Positions 17,899 through 26,153 of a stretch of 64,000 bases of DNA are shown here, piece by piece (the first letter of the stretch is position 1; each line of letters begins with the position of its first letter). The position numbers were made by a program, and so were the translations under genes. A model generated the notes under the pieces. It searched no databases, had not been told where the DNA came from, and saw nothing but the letters and a program-made list of their open reading frames with translations. Source of the stretch: Ruminococcus sp. (lineage in GTDB: Bacteria; Bacillota; Clostridia; Oscillospirales; Ruminococcaceae); contig JAFWSI010000014.1 in the NCBI GenBank assembly GCA_017519415.1, positions 1-64,000 of the forward strand, given 5' to 3'.

Positions 17899-20331
17899 AT
17901 GAGCAGATATGATTTCACGTCTGTTGAAGCCAAATGGCAGAAATACTGGGAGGAGCATGAGACCTTCAAGACCGATGTATGGGATTTCAGCAAGCCTAAG
18001 TTCTATGCGCTTGATATGTTCCCGTATCCGTCGGGAGTTGGCCTCCACGCAGGACATCCCGAGGGATATACGGCTACTGATATAGTTTCGCGCATGAAGC
18101 GTATGCAGGGCTATAATGTACTTCATCCCATGGGCTACGATTCCTTCGGACTTCCTGCCGAGCAGTATGCTGTAACTACGGGAAATCATCCCAACGGCTT
18201 TACTCAGGAAAATATCAAGACCTTTTCAAAACAGCTCAGGGAGCTGGGCTTTGATTACGACTGGTCAAAGATGATAGCTACCTCCGATCCCGAGTTTTAC
18301 AAGTGGACTCAGTGGATATTCAAGCAGCTCTATCTTGACGGCTATGCAAAGTACATAGATATGCCCGTTAACTGGTGCGAGGAGCTGGGTACGGTACTCT
18401 CCAACGATGAGGTCATCGACGGCAAGTCCGAACGCGGCGGCTATCCTGTCGTAAGAAAGAACATGAAGCAGTGGGTCATAGACCAGCCCGCTTTTGCAGA
18501 GAAGCTTCTTGAAGGACTGGACGAGGTGGACTGGCCCGAGTCCACAAAGGCGATGCAGCGCAACTGGATAGGCAAATCCACGGGTGTAGAGGTGGATTTC
18601 GATATAGTGGGCGGAGGCAGTTTCTCCATTTTCACCACCTGTATCGAGACCATATACGGTATCACCTTCATGGTGCTTGCTCCCGACGGAGCTATCACCG
18701 AGAGCCTCCTCGACCGCGTACAGAACAGGGAAGAGGTAGAGGCTTACATTGCCGAGACCAAGAAGAAGAACGACATGGACCGCACAGAGCTCAACAAGAC
18801 CAAGTCGGGCTGCGAGCTCAAGGGCGTTACCTGTATAAATCCCGTAAACGGCAAGGAAGTCCGTATGTTCATCGGCGACTTCGTACTTGCAAGCTACGGT
18901 ACGGGCGCGGTTATGGCTGTTCCGAGCCACGATCAGCGTGACTTTGAGTATGCGATTGCTCATAACATAGACATGATACAGGTCATCGACGGCAAGGACG
19001 GACACATTGACGTATCCGAAGCCGCCATGGAAAAGACCGAGTATCTCGGAAAGGGCTACAAGCTCATAAATTCAGAGGAATTCACAGGCATGACCGTAGA
19101 GGATGCCAAGGAAGCCATTACTCAGAAGCTTGAAAAAATGGGCAGGGCAAAGCGCACTGTCAACTATCACTTCCGCGAGTGGATATTCGCACGCCAGCGC
19201 TACTGGGGCGAGCCTGTTCCCGTAGTTCACGGCGATGACGGAGAGATACACGTTCTTGACGATTCGGAGCTCCCGCTCATACTGCCCGAGCTTGACGACT
19301 ACAAGGGCAAGAACGGCAAGGCTCCCCTTGAAAATGCAACAGAGTGGAAGAAGTACGACAGGAACGGCATAAAGGGTACACGCGAGACCTCAACTATGCC
19401 CGGAAGCGCAGGCTCCAGCTGGTACTACTTCAGATACATCGATCCCCACAACGACAAGGAGTTCGCAGATCAGGAGCTCCTGAAGCACTGGATGCCCGTA
19501 GACCTCTACATAGGAGGTCCCGAGCACGCAGTAGGACACCTTATGTACTCGCGTATCTGGAACAGATACCTCTATGACAAGGGCTTAGCGCCCACAAAGG
19601 AGCCTTTCAAGAAGCTGGTTCATCAGGGCATGATTCTCGGCGAGAACGGCATAAAAATGGGCAAGCGTTTCCCTGAGTTCGTTGTAAACCCATCGGATAT
19701 AGTCAGGGATTACGGCGCTGATACTCTCCGTCTTTACGAGATGTTCATGGGACCTCTCGAGGTCAGCAAGCCCTGGAGCAAGAGCGGTGTTGAGGGCGCG
19801 AAGAGATTTGTTCAGAGGGTATGGAACTTCTTTACGGAGGCCGGGAACCTCACTGACGCAAACGACGGCGCACTTACAAAGGTTTACCACCAGACAGTCA
19901 AGAAGGTAACCGACGACTTTGAGAAGCTGGCCTTCAATACAGCTATCAGCCAGATGATGATATTCGTGAACGCTGTATACAAGAACGGCACCTGCCCAAA
20001 GGAATATGCCGAGGGACTTATCAAAATGCTGTCCTGTATCACTCCGCATCTCGGTGAAGAGATATGGAGCATAATGGGCCATGACGATACTATCGCATAC
20101 GAGGGCTGGCCGACCTACGATGAGGCACTCTGCAAGGAGGAAATGATCGAGATAGTCGTTCAGGTCAACGGCAAGCTGAAGGCAAAGCTGAACATTGAAC
20201 TTGATGCAGACAAGGACTCTGTAATGGGTATGGCAATGGCTGACGATAAGGTAAAGGAGTCCGTTGAAGGCAAGGATATATTGAAACAGATATATGTACC
20301 AAATAAGCTTGTTAATATTGTTGCAAAATAA
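17899..20331 (+). CDS. leuS: Leucyl-tRNA synthetase
   Basis: An 810-residue class I synthetase. The HIGH-type motif is GLHAGHPEGY. The CP1 editing domain is present (residues ~220-410) with GTGAVMAVPSHDQRDFEYA. WIFARQRYWGEPVPV, MPGSAGSSWYYFRYIDP and YIGGPEHAVGHLMYSRIW are LeuRS-specific blocks. Two motifs deviate from the common form: the KMSKS loop reads KMGKR, and the editing threonine-rich motif reads TTCIET instead of TTRPDT. Both may be normal for this clade but deserve checking. No T-box is visible in the 65-base leader. ATG 17899 follows AAAGGA at wide spacing. Confidence 0.96.
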   Translation: MSRYDFTSVEAKWQKYWEEHETFKTDVWDFSKPKFYALDMFPYPSGVGLHAGHPEGYTATDIVSRMKRMQGYNVLHPMGYDSFGLPAEQYAVTTGNHPNGFTQENIKTFSKQLRELGFDYDWSKMIATSDPEFYKWTQWIFKQLYLDGYAKYIDMPVNWCEELGTVLSNDEVIDGKSERGGYPVVRKNMKQWVIDQPAFAEKLLEGLDEVDWPESTKAMQRNWIGKSTGVEVDFDIVGGGSFSIFTTCIETIYGITFMVLAPDGAITESLLDRVQNREEVEAYIAETKKKNDMDRTELNKTKSGCELKGVTCINPVNGKEVRMFIGDFVLASYGTGAVMAVPSHDQRDFEYAIAHNIDMIQVIDGKDGHIDVSEAAMEKTEYLGKGYKLINSEEFTGMTVEDAKEAITQKLEKMGRAKRTVNYHFREWIFARQRYWGEPVPVVHGDDGEIHVLDDSELPLILPELDDYKGKNGKAPLENATEWKKYDRNGIKGTRETSTMPGSAGSSWYYFRYIDPHNDKEFADQELLKHWMPVDLYIGGPEHAVGHLMYSRIWNRYLYDKGLAPTKEPFKKLVHQGMILGENGIKMGKRFPEFVVNPSDIVRDYGADTLRLYEMFMGPLEVSKPWSKSGVEGAKRFVQRVWNFFTEAGNLTDANDGALTKVYHQTVKKVTDDFEKLAFNTAISQMMIFVNAVYKNGTCPKEYAEGLIKMLSCITPHLGEEIWSIMGHDDTIAYEGWPTYDEALCKEEMIEIVVQVNGKLKAKLNIELDADKDSVMGMAMADDKVKESVEGKDILKQIYVPNKLVNIVAK

Positions 20332-20358
20332 CGAAATTTTGCGATAAGGAAAAAATGC

Positions 20359-20387
20359 TTGACAACGGGCAGAAAATATGGTAAACT
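20359..20387 (+). promoter_or_regulatory. Promoter upstream of rpsU
   Basis: TTGACA (20359-20364), 17-base spacer, TAAACT (20382-20387). The leader that follows (20395-20524) has two small hairpins, GCCG-TGAA-CGGC at 20452 and CGGAG-CTTGG-CTCCG at about 20479, which could be a ribosomal-protein leader. No known motif was recognised. Confidence 0.6.
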
Positions 20388-20524
20388 TATAGTATATTCT
20401 ATATTACTATTTATATTTATCTGCTGTATATGGGGTATGCGCTGACTGACGCCGTGAACGGCGATTAGTATAGATGCTTCGGAGCTTGGCTCCGTGCAAC
20501 CTCTGAACAAGGGAGGGAAATTTA

Positions 20525-20698
20525 GTGGCAGAAGTTCGTGTTGGCAAAAACGAGTCTTTAGACACAGCTCTTAAGAGATTTAAGAGATCCTGTGCAAAGG
20601 ATGGCGTAATTGCTGAGGTTCGTAAGAGAGAGCACTACGAGAAGCCTTCGGTAAAGCGTAAGAAGAAGTCTGAGGCAGCTCGTAAGCGTAAGTATTGA
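20525..20698 (+). CDS. rpsU: 30S ribosomal protein S21 (bS21)
   Basis: A 57-residue basic protein starting at GTG 20525 and ending in TGA 20696-20698. It reads [20 protein letters not shown] at the start and ends SEAARKRKY, with the [16 protein letters not shown] block typical of bS21. bS21 binds near the anti-Shine-Dalgarno end of 16S rRNA and supports initiation. A strong AGGGAGGG lies at 20510-20517. It has its own promoter and is closed by a hairpin terminator, so it is monocistronic or nearly so. Confidence 0.95.
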   Translation: MAEVRVGKNESLDTALKRFKRSCAKDGVIAEVRKREHYEKPSVKRKKKSEAARKRKY

Positions 20699-20723
20699 TC
20701 TTGCGATTATGATTAATGTTGAT

Positions 20724-20748
20724 AAAAGCGGGCTGCGGCTCGCTTTTT
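20724..20748 (+). terminator. Intrinsic terminator after rpsU
   Basis: AAAAGCGGGC pairs with GCTCGCTTTT (one G-U pair) around a TGCG loop, and the run TTTTT closes the 3' arm. It is 25 bases after the rpsU stop. Confidence 0.8.
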
Positions 20749-20776
20749 CATTTGTTGAACGGAGTTGACAAATAAC

Positions 20777-21304
20777 TTGGGATCAATACAGAAAATTACA
20801 AGAACCGACGTGGATTACGCATTCAGAAAAACCGTGGACATAAGTCCGTCCTTTCTTGAGAAAAAGGGTATAAAGGGACTTATACTCGACATCGACAATA
20901 CCCTTGCCCTGCACGATGATCCTGTTCCAGCAGAGGGGATAGAGGAGTGGACTGAGAGTATGAAGTCGGCGGGGATAAAGCTGATCATCCTCTCAAACAA
21001 CCATGGCAGCCGGGTAAAGGATTTTGCAGACAGACTGGGAATTGACTTTGTATGCGACGGCGGAAAGCCTCTCAGGAGGGGCTATACCGAATGCATGAAG
21101 AAAATGAGACTCAGTGCCGCCGAGACAGCCGCTGTGGGAGATCAGCTCTTTACCGATGTGTGGGGAGCAAATAATGCGGGGATAATGATGCTTTTTGTTG
21201 AGCCAATGGCTCCGGAGCCTAAGAGCAAGCGTTTCATACGCTTCAAGCGCGTTCTTGAAAAGCCCTTTCTTCCTAAGAAATTTATTGACGATAAGAAGGA
21301 GTAA
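20777..21304 (+). CDS. YqeG-family HAD phosphatase
   Basis: A 175-residue HAD-superfamily IIIA phosphatase. Motif I is LILDIDNTLALHDD with the nucleophile and acid aspartates. Motif II is LIILSNNHG, and motif III-IV is GDQLFTDVWGANNAGI. The YqeG/GEP4 group includes phosphatidylglycerophosphate phosphatases; the substrate here is not shown. The start is probably TTG 20777, with GGAG at 20761-20764. An earlier TTG at 20765 abuts that GGAG and is less likely. It is two bases from aroQ, and in Firmicutes YqeG commonly neighbours aro genes. Confidence 0.85.
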   Translation: MGSIQKITRTDVDYAFRKTVDISPSFLEKKGIKGLILDIDNTLALHDDPVPAEGIEEWTESMKSAGIKLIILSNNHGSRVKDFADRLGIDFVCDGGKPLRRGYTECMKKMRLSAAETAAVGDQLFTDVWGANNAGIMMLFVEPMAPEPKSKRFIRFKRVLEKPFLPKKFIDDKKE

Positions 21305-21306
21305 AT

Positions 21307-21738
21307 ATGGTAAAGAAGATACTTGTTATACATGGTCCGAACCTTAACCTGCTGGGTGAGCGCGAGCCCGGAGTATACGGAAGCGCAGGAATAGATACCC
21401 TCAACAGCAGCATTATCGACCGCGCAAAGGAGCAGGGACTGGAATGCGAGATATTCCAGTCAAATCATGAGGGAGCTATCATAGATAAGCTCCACGCTGC
21501 AAGAAAGACCTTTGACGGAGTCATTCTCAATGCGGGAGCGTATACGCATTACAGCTATGCTATACGTGACGCTATCACGGCAATAAAGATACCCGTTATC
21601 GAGGTACATATAAGCAATGTTTTCGCGCGTGACGAGTTCCGTTCCAACTCTGTCATCGCTCCTGTCTGCAAGGGCAGCATAAGCGGCTTCGGCTTCGGAA
21701 GCTATTATCTTGCCGTTCAGGCTCTTGCGGAGCTCTGA
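21307..21738 (+). CDS. aroQ: Type II 3-dehydroquinate dehydratase
   Basis: A 143-residue dodecameric-type dehydroquinase for step 3 of the shikimate pathway. The motifs are IHGPNLNLLGEREPGVYG (with the catalytic arginine/tyrosine region), FQSNHEGAIIDKLH, LNAGAYTHYSYAIRDAI and EVHISNVFARDEFR. The start follows AAGGAG, two bases after the YqeG stop. The M24 peptidase gene follows after ten bases, so these genes and efp form a common Clostridia cluster. Confidence 0.96.
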   Translation: MVKKILVIHGPNLNLLGEREPGVYGSAGIDTLNSSIIDRAKEQGLECEIFQSNHEGAIIDKLHAARKTFDGVILNAGAYTHYSYAIRDAITAIKIPVIEVHISNVFARDEFRSNSVIAPVCKGSISGFGFGSYYLAVQALAEL

Positions 21739-21748
21739 GAGGTGTGCG

Positions 21749-22813
21749 ATGACAAGATTTGTACGTCTTTTTGAAAGCTTTGACGGAGCTGACTGCGTTC
21801 TTATAACCTCTGACATCAACCGCAGGTACTTCACGGGTATGAAGTCCTCGGCAGGAGTTGTTCTTGCGTTTCCGGAAAAGGCATATCTGCTCATAGATTT
21901 CAGATATATAGAAAAGGCAAGAGCGACTGTCAGGGACGCGGAGGTCATAGAGCTGAAGAAGCTGTATCCTCAGCTTATGGAGCTGCTGAATAAGCACGGT
22001 GCAAAGACCGTGGCTATAGAGTCTGAGACCATGACTGTCAAGGAGCTCAATTCCTATGAGCATTTTTTCACAGAGCTGGAATTTATTCACAATGATACCC
22101 TCAGCAATGCTGTTGCCGCTTTGCGTATGACCAAGGACGAAGAGGAGATAGATCATATAAGGAAAGCACAGTCTATTGCAGAAGCCGCATACGACAAGAT
22201 ACTCAGGTTTATAAAGACAGGAGTGACCGAGCGCGAGGTAGCTCTTGAGCTCAACCGGCTGATCTATGAATACGGCGCGGAGGATCTTTCCTTTGATACC
22301 ATAGTCCTGTCGGGTGCCAATACATCTATGCCTCACGGAGTACCCTCCGATAAGAAGATAGAGGAGGACGAGTTTGTCCTCATGGACTTCGGAGCAGTAT
22401 ACAACGGCTATCACAGTGATATGACAAGAACGGTCTGTGTGGGAGAGCCTACGGAGGAAATGAAGCAGGTCTACGATATAGTCTTGCAGGCTCAGCTTGC
22501 GGGCCTTGAGGCAGCAAAAGCAGGTATACTCGGCAGCGATCTCGATAAGGTATCCCGCGACGTTATCGAGCAGGCAGGCTACGGCAGCTGCTTCGGCCAT
22601 TCTCTCGGCCACGGCGTGGGACTGGAGATACACGAGAAGCCCAATGCTTCTCCGAATTACAAGCTCACTCTGAACAAAGGAGCAGTCATTACAGTTGAGC
22701 CCGGTATCTATATTGCGGGAAAATTCGGAGTCCGTATTGAAGATTTTGTCATTTTAACTGAAAACGGCTGCGAAAACTTGACAAAAAGTGCAAAAAATCT
22801 AATATCTTTATAA
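21749..22813 (+). CDS. M24-family metallopeptidase (Xaa-Pro peptidase)
   Basis: A 354-residue two-domain creatinase-fold peptidase that cleaves X-Pro bonds. The N-terminal ~120 residues are the creatinase-like domain. The C-terminal pita-bread domain holds the metal ligands: the first aspartate in LMDFGAVYNGYHSDMTRTV, the histidine in GHSLGHGVGLEIHE, and the glutamates in ITVEPGIYI and GVRIED. ATG 21749 follows GAGAGGTG. A longer frame into aroQ is rejected. Aminopeptidase P and prolidase cannot be separated from sequence alone. Confidence 0.9.
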   Translation: MTRFVRLFESFDGADCVLITSDINRRYFTGMKSSAGVVLAFPEKAYLLIDFRYIEKARATVRDAEVIELKKLYPQLMELLNKHGAKTVAIESETMTVKELNSYEHFFTELEFIHNDTLSNAVAALRMTKDEEEIDHIRKAQSIAEAAYDKILRFIKTGVTEREVALELNRLIYEYGAEDLSFDTIVLSGANTSMPHGVPSDKKIEEDEFVLMDFGAVYNGYHSDMTRTVCVGEPTEEMKQVYDIVLQAQLAGLEAAKAGILGSDLDKVSRDVIEQAGYGSCFGHSLGHGVGLEIHEKPNASPNYKLTLNKGAVITVEPGIYIAGKFGVRIEDFVILTENGCENLTKSAKNLISL

Positions 22814-22830
22814 TAATATCAGATTAGGTA

Positions 22831-22859
22831 TTGCAAAAATTACGGAAATATGATAAAAT
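22831..22859 (+). promoter_or_regulatory. Promoter upstream of efp
   Basis: TTGCAA (22831-22836), 17-base spacer, TAAAAT (22854-22859), giving a short leader before the efp ribosome binding site CGGAGG at 22885-22890. Confidence 0.5.
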
Positions 22860-22898
22860 AAATTATCGTATATTTTGAAAATCACGGAGGTAATTATA

Positions 22899-23456
22899 AT
22901 GATTTCAGCAGGAGATTTCAGAAACGGCGTCACCTTTGAGCTTGACGGACAGGTAGTTCAGGTCGTTGAATTCCAGCACGTTAAGCCCGGTAAGGGAGCT
23001 GCTTTTGTAAGAACTAAATACAAGAACGTAATCACAGGCTCGGTTGTTGAAACTTCCTTCAACCCCACAGCCAAGTTCCCTACAGCTTACGTTGAGAGAA
23101 AGGATATGCAGTACAGCTACAACGACGGCGATCTGTACTACTTCATGGATCTTGAGACCTATGAGCAGGTACCGATTAGCGCTTCTATCCTCGGCGACAG
23201 CTTCAAGTTCGTAAAGGAAGAGATGATCTGCAAGATACTTTCATACAAGGGCAACGTTTTCGGTGTTGAGCCCCCCAACTTTGTTGAGCTCAAGGTAACA
23301 CAGACAGATCCCGGCTTCAAGGGCGATACAGCTACAAACGCTACAAAGCCTGCAACTCTTGAGACAGGCGCTGAGATCAAGGTGCCTCTCTTTATCGACG
23401 AGGGTGAGATCATTCAGGTCGATACAAGAACAGGCGAGTATATGTCAAGAGCATAA
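22899..23456 (+). CDS. efp: Translation elongation factor P
   Basis: A 185-residue three-domain EF-P that rescues ribosomes stalled on polyproline. Domain I begins [18 protein letters not shown] and carries the modifiable lysine K32 in [16 protein letters not shown]. The C-terminal signature region is [20 protein letters not shown] followed by [11 protein letters not shown] 22899 follows CGGAGG; an in-frame ATG at 22875 is too far from it. No epmA/epmB-type modification genes are nearby. Polyproline stretches are present in some secreted proteins of this window. Confidence 0.96.
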   Translation: MISAGDFRNGVTFELDGQVVQVVEFQHVKPGKGAAFVRTKYKNVITGSVVETSFNPTAKFPTAYVERKDMQYSYNDGDLYYFMDLETYEQVPISASILGDSFKFVKEEMICKILSYKGNVFGVEPPNFVELKVTQTDPGFKGDTATNATKPATLETGAEIKVPLFIDEGEIIQVDTRTGEYMSRA

Positions 23457-23500
23457 GCTCAGTCTTATAACATAATAAAATACTGAGAGGAGGAGCTGCT

Positions 23501-23998
23501 ATGAAGCTTACCGAAAAAATGTCATATTTACAGGGACTTATCGATGGTCTTGAGATCGATAAATCTACCAAGGAGGGTAAGGCTCTCATCCAGATGTCAG
23601 AGGTAATGTCTGAGCTGGTCCTTTATGTTGAGGATCTCCAGTCACAGGTCGATGAGCTGACAGAGCTCTGCGACATTCTTGACGAGGATCTCGGTCAGGT
23701 CGAGGACGACTTCTACGATGACTACGGCTGCGAGGAGTGCGACGGCGACTGCGATACCTGCGACGAGGACGATGAGGACTGGGACGACGATGACGACTTC
23801 GGTTTCGATGACGACGATGACGAGCTTTACGAGATTACATGTCCTACCTGCGGAGATACTATTCTCCTTGACGAGGGTATGATCGAAGAGGGTTCGATCA
23901 ACTGTCCCAACTGCAATGAGCTCCTTGAGTTTGATTATGACGATCTTACGATCGAGGACTTTGAGAACAAGGACGAGGAAGCTCCCGAGGGAAAGTAA
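23501..23998 (+). CDS. CD1247-type acidic zinc-ribbon protein
   Basis: A 165-residue cytoplasmic protein. Residues 1-~75 are a helical, probably coiled-coil, domain (KMSYLQGLIDGLEIDKSTKEGKALIQ), matching the region known as the CD1247 N-terminal domain in Clostridia. Residues ~78-112 are an Asp/Cys-rich stretch with CEECDGDCDTC. The C-terminal part is a zinc ribbon, CPTCGDTILLD and CPNCNELLEFD. No function is established to my knowledge. It is 44 bases downstream of efp with a GAGAGGAGGAG ribosome binding site and ends at a strong terminator. The cysteine-rich acidic loop may bind metal; that is inference. Confidence 0.8.
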   Translation: MKLTEKMSYLQGLIDGLEIDKSTKEGKALIQMSEVMSELVLYVEDLQSQVDELTELCDILDEDLGQVEDDFYDDYGCEECDGDCDTCDEDDEDWDDDDDFGFDDDDDELYEITCPTCGDTILLDEGMIEEGSINCPNCNELLEFDYDDLTIEDFENKDEEAPEGK

Positions 23999-24019
23999 AC
24001 GTCTGATAATGACAAAACA

Positions 24020-24066
24020 GGCTGCGGATATAATATTTATCCCGCAGCCTTTTATTTTTATTTTTT
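24020..24066 (+). terminator. Intrinsic terminator after the efp operon
   Basis: GGCTGCGG (24020-24027) pairs with CCGCAGCC (24042-24049), followed by a long T-rich tract. Confidence 0.9.
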
Positions 24067-24117
24067 CTGTAACGAAAGTTATGTATCGTAGTCTTATAGT
24101 TGAAGGCGGTGAGAAGT

Positions 24118-24606
24118 TTGGACAAGGTCGAAGAGCTCTACAAGGATTATTTCCATGACGTATACCTTTATATAAGATCACTGTCCGCGGACGAGCATCT
24201 TGCCGAGGACATAACGCAGGAGACTTTTTTCAGTGCGATGAAGTCCGTAAAAAGCTTCCGCGGGGACTGCGATATAAGGGTATGGCTGTGTCAGATAGCA
24301 AAAAATCTGCTGTATACTCACAGCAAAAAGAGCGGTCGTTTCACAGGTGAGGAAATACCCGATACCGTTCCAGACCCGGAACCTTCAATAGAGGACAGGA
24401 TTGCCGACGGAGATCAGTCTATGGAGATACACCGTATACTCCATACGCTGGGTGAGCCCTATAAGGAAGTTTTTACGCTGAGAGTATTCGGTGAGCTGAG
24501 CTTCCGACAGATAGGCGAGCTGTTCGGCAGGACCGAGAGCTGGGCGCGAGTGTCCTTTCACCGCGCAAAGCTGAAGATAATTGAAGAACTGGAGGTACAG
24601 AAATGA
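24118..24606 (+). CDS. ECF-type RNA polymerase sigma factor
   Basis: A 162-residue sigma-70 family factor with region 2 (YIRSLSADEHLAEDITQETFFSAM, then WLCQIAKNLLYTH) and region 4 (FTLRVFGELSFRQIGELFGRTESWARVSFHRAKLKI), lacking region 3. The likely start is TTG 24118 behind GGCGGTGAG; TTG 24100 is an in-frame alternative. Its stop overlaps the anti-sigma gene as ATGA, the usual coupled arrangement. It probably responds to an envelope signal relayed by the membrane-bound anti-sigma factor. A TGTAAC...CGTA sequence lies upstream, but its 13-base spacing is short for an ECF promoter. Confidence 0.9.
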   Translation: MDKVEELYKDYFHDVYLYIRSLSADEHLAEDITQETFFSAMKSVKSFRGDCDIRVWLCQIAKNLLYTHSKKSGRFTGEEIPDTVPDPEPSIEDRIADGDQSMEIHRILHTLGEPYKEVFTLRVFGELSFRQIGELFGRTESWARVSFHRAKLKIIEELEVQK

Positions 24607-25250
24607 ATAACTGCGATATGATAAAGGACCTGCTGCCCCTGTATGCCGACGATGTATGCAGCGACGAGAGCAGGAAAGCGGTCGAGAAGCACATAAGCAG
24701 CTGTCCCGATTGCAAGGCAGAGCTTGAAAAGCTCCGCAAAAATGTTGCTGTGAGCCCGCAGAAGGACGGAGAGGTTCTCAAACGTATAAAGAGACGTCTG
24801 CGCATAGAGAAGCTTGTAGTTGGACTTATAAGCGTTTTAGCCATATGCGGGATTATGCTTTACGGTCTTGTATATTGTATAAATGATTACAAGTCAATGG
24901 ATATGGAGAAGTACAAGATACTTGAAAATGTAAGCGCCAGCGAGCATGATAATGCCGTATGGCTCAATATCAGCGGATATGCTGCGTCATTTGATGTAGA
25001 TGTTCCGACTTTAAGCGATACAAACGGTAAACATCTTGGAATAGACGATGATTTTGACAAAGAAAAGAAAAACGGCTATGGAGTTACTCTTAAACAGCGC
25101 AGGATAGATGATTTTTCATTCAGTCCCACAGGAAGTCTGAAAAGCTTTGAGCTGAAGCTGTTTGACCTATACGAAAAGGAAGATATGATGAAGGTCTTCT
25201 ACTACGATGATGTTAATAATAAAGAGTATATCTTATGGGAGCGTGATTAA
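24603..25250 (+). CDS. Zinc-finger anti-sigma factor, membrane-anchored
   Basis: A 215-residue protein. The N-terminal zf-HC2 domain has HISSCPDC (HxxxCxxC) and MIKDLLPLYADDVCSDESRKAVEKH, typical of ZAS anti-sigma factors. One membrane helix follows at ~residues 65-90 (LVVGLISVLAICGIMLYGLVY). The outer domain of about 125 residues has no family I recognise. It should hold the adjacent ECF sigma factor until a signal arrives. The outer domain is AT-richer than the housekeeping genes around it. Confidence 0.85.
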   Translation: MNNCDMIKDLLPLYADDVCSDESRKAVEKHISSCPDCKAELEKLRKNVAVSPQKDGEVLKRIKRRLRIEKLVVGLISVLAICGIMLYGLVYCINDYKSMDMEKYKILENVSASEHDNAVWLNISGYAASFDVDVPTLSDTNGKHLGIDDDFDKEKKNGYGVTLKQRRIDDFSFSPTGSLKSFELKLFDLYEKEDMMKVFYYDDVNNKEYILWERD

Positions 25251-25251
25251 A

Positions 25252-25533
25252 ATGACTGAGAGAAAATTTAGTATACCGCTGATACTGCTTGCGGCAGCTT
25301 CATTTGCAATAGGCTTTTTCGGATTGGCCGCAGAAGGCATACTTCTTGGAATTATAACGATAATAATAGCCGTTAAAATGCGTGAGAAATACCTTATAAA
25401 GATACCCGTAGCCATATGCATTGTAGCAATAGTCTTTTCCGCAGCATTTCTTGCATTTCTTATATGGACCGGATTTCACGGAGCACATTCGAGCTATTGG
25501 CTAATGCGTCTTATATTCGGCACCCCTGAATAA
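25252..25533 (+). CDS. Small integral membrane protein of the sigma operon
   Basis: A 93-residue protein made almost entirely of three hydrophobic segments (IPLILLAAASFAIGFFGLAA, ILLGIITIIIAVKM, IPVAICIVAIVFSAAFLAFL). No family was recognised. ATG 25252 lies one base after the anti-sigma stop, behind GGGAG. It may assist the anti-sigma factor or be a target of the sigma factor; both are inference. A perfect terminator follows. Confidence 0.7.
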   Translation: MTERKFSIPLILLAAASFAIGFFGLAAEGILLGIITIIIAVKMREKYLIKIPVAICIVAIVFSAAFLAFLIWTGFHGAHSSYWLMRLIFGTPE

Positions 25534-25540
25534 AATGACT

Positions 25541-25563
25541 GCCCCACGGCGAAGCCGTGGGGC
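25541..25563. terminator. Bidirectional terminator between convergent operons
   Basis: Perfect 10-bp hairpin GCCCCACGGC-GAA-GCCGTGGGGC lying between the plus-strand sigma operon and the minus-strand ANTAR gene. Short A and T runs flank it on both sides. Confidence 0.85.
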
Positions 25564-25575
25564 AAAGTTTTACTG

Positions 25576-26145
25576 TTATTCATACTGGGCAAGAATTTTC
25601 AGAGCCGTTTCGAGACGGGTCTGACGGTTGTTCATTGCCTGCTTTTCGATATATTTATGAGCCTGAGGCTCTGTGAACTTCAGGTACTTCATGAGAGTGG
25701 TCTTGGCGCGGTTGATAGTCCGCATTTCCTCTATGCGGCCGAGAATATCCGAGCTTTCCTTTTTCACTCCTGACATACGCACTCTTGCAGCGAGTATAAG
25801 ACGGATAGTGCGCTGCAAAAGCTCCCTTGTGACAGGCTTGGTTATGACATTGACGCCGCTGTCCGATACCCTGTCTGCAATATCGTCAGCCACGTCGCTC
25901 CCGCATATGAGAATTATGCCCGAAGATGTGGACTCTGCTATCATTTCCGCAAGCTCCTGACCGAACTCATCGGGCAGGGGCGTATTTATTATGACCAGAT
26001 CGGGCTCTGCCTCATTTTTAACAAGGCGGCGAGCTTCGTTTCCGCTTGCAGCAGCAGTAGTTCTGTCGAAGCCCTCTATTCTCAGGAGCTGTTCGGCAAG
26101 CTCCGAGACATCTTTGTTAGAAGATACGATCAACGCTCTGTCCAT
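25576..26145 (-). CDS. ANTAR-domain antiterminator with degenerate receiver
   Basis: A 189-residue two-domain regulator. Residues 1-~120 have the fold of a response-regulator receiver, but the acidic pair is S8-S9, the phospho-acceptor aspartate is N54 (LVIINTPLPD) and the switch Thr/Ser is C81. Only the lysine K103 (ITKPVT) remains, so phosphorylation is unlikely. Residues ~136-188 are an ANTAR domain (INRAKTTLMKYLKFTEPQAH, EKQAMNNRQTRLETALKIL). ANTAR domains bind paired hairpins in nascent RNA and prevent termination. The start follows GTGAGGT, which overlaps the stop of the upstream glutamine synthetase homologue, so the two are co-translated. The best-known analogue is AmiR, also phosphorylation-independent and controlled by a partner protein. 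Confidence 0.9.
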   Translation of the reverse strand: MDRALIVSSNKDVSELAEQLLRIEGFDRTTAAASGNEARRLVKNEAEPDLVIINTPLPDEFGQELAEMIAESTSSGIILICGSDVADDIADRVSDSGVNVITKPVTRELLQRTIRLILAARVRMSGVKKESSDILGRIEEMRTINRAKTTLMKYLKFTEPQAHKYIEKQAMNNRQTRLETALKILAQYE

Positions 26146-26153
26146 TTATAACC

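Noticed and set aside
21653..22633. 326-codon minus-strand frame opposite the M24 peptidase
   Set aside because: Antisense of aroQ and the peptidase, which both have clear catalytic motifs; no support for the opposite strand.
24069..24095. TGTAAC...CGTA as self-promoter of the ECF sigma factor
   Set aside because: The spacing of 13 bases is shorter than the usual ~16-17; left as unproven.
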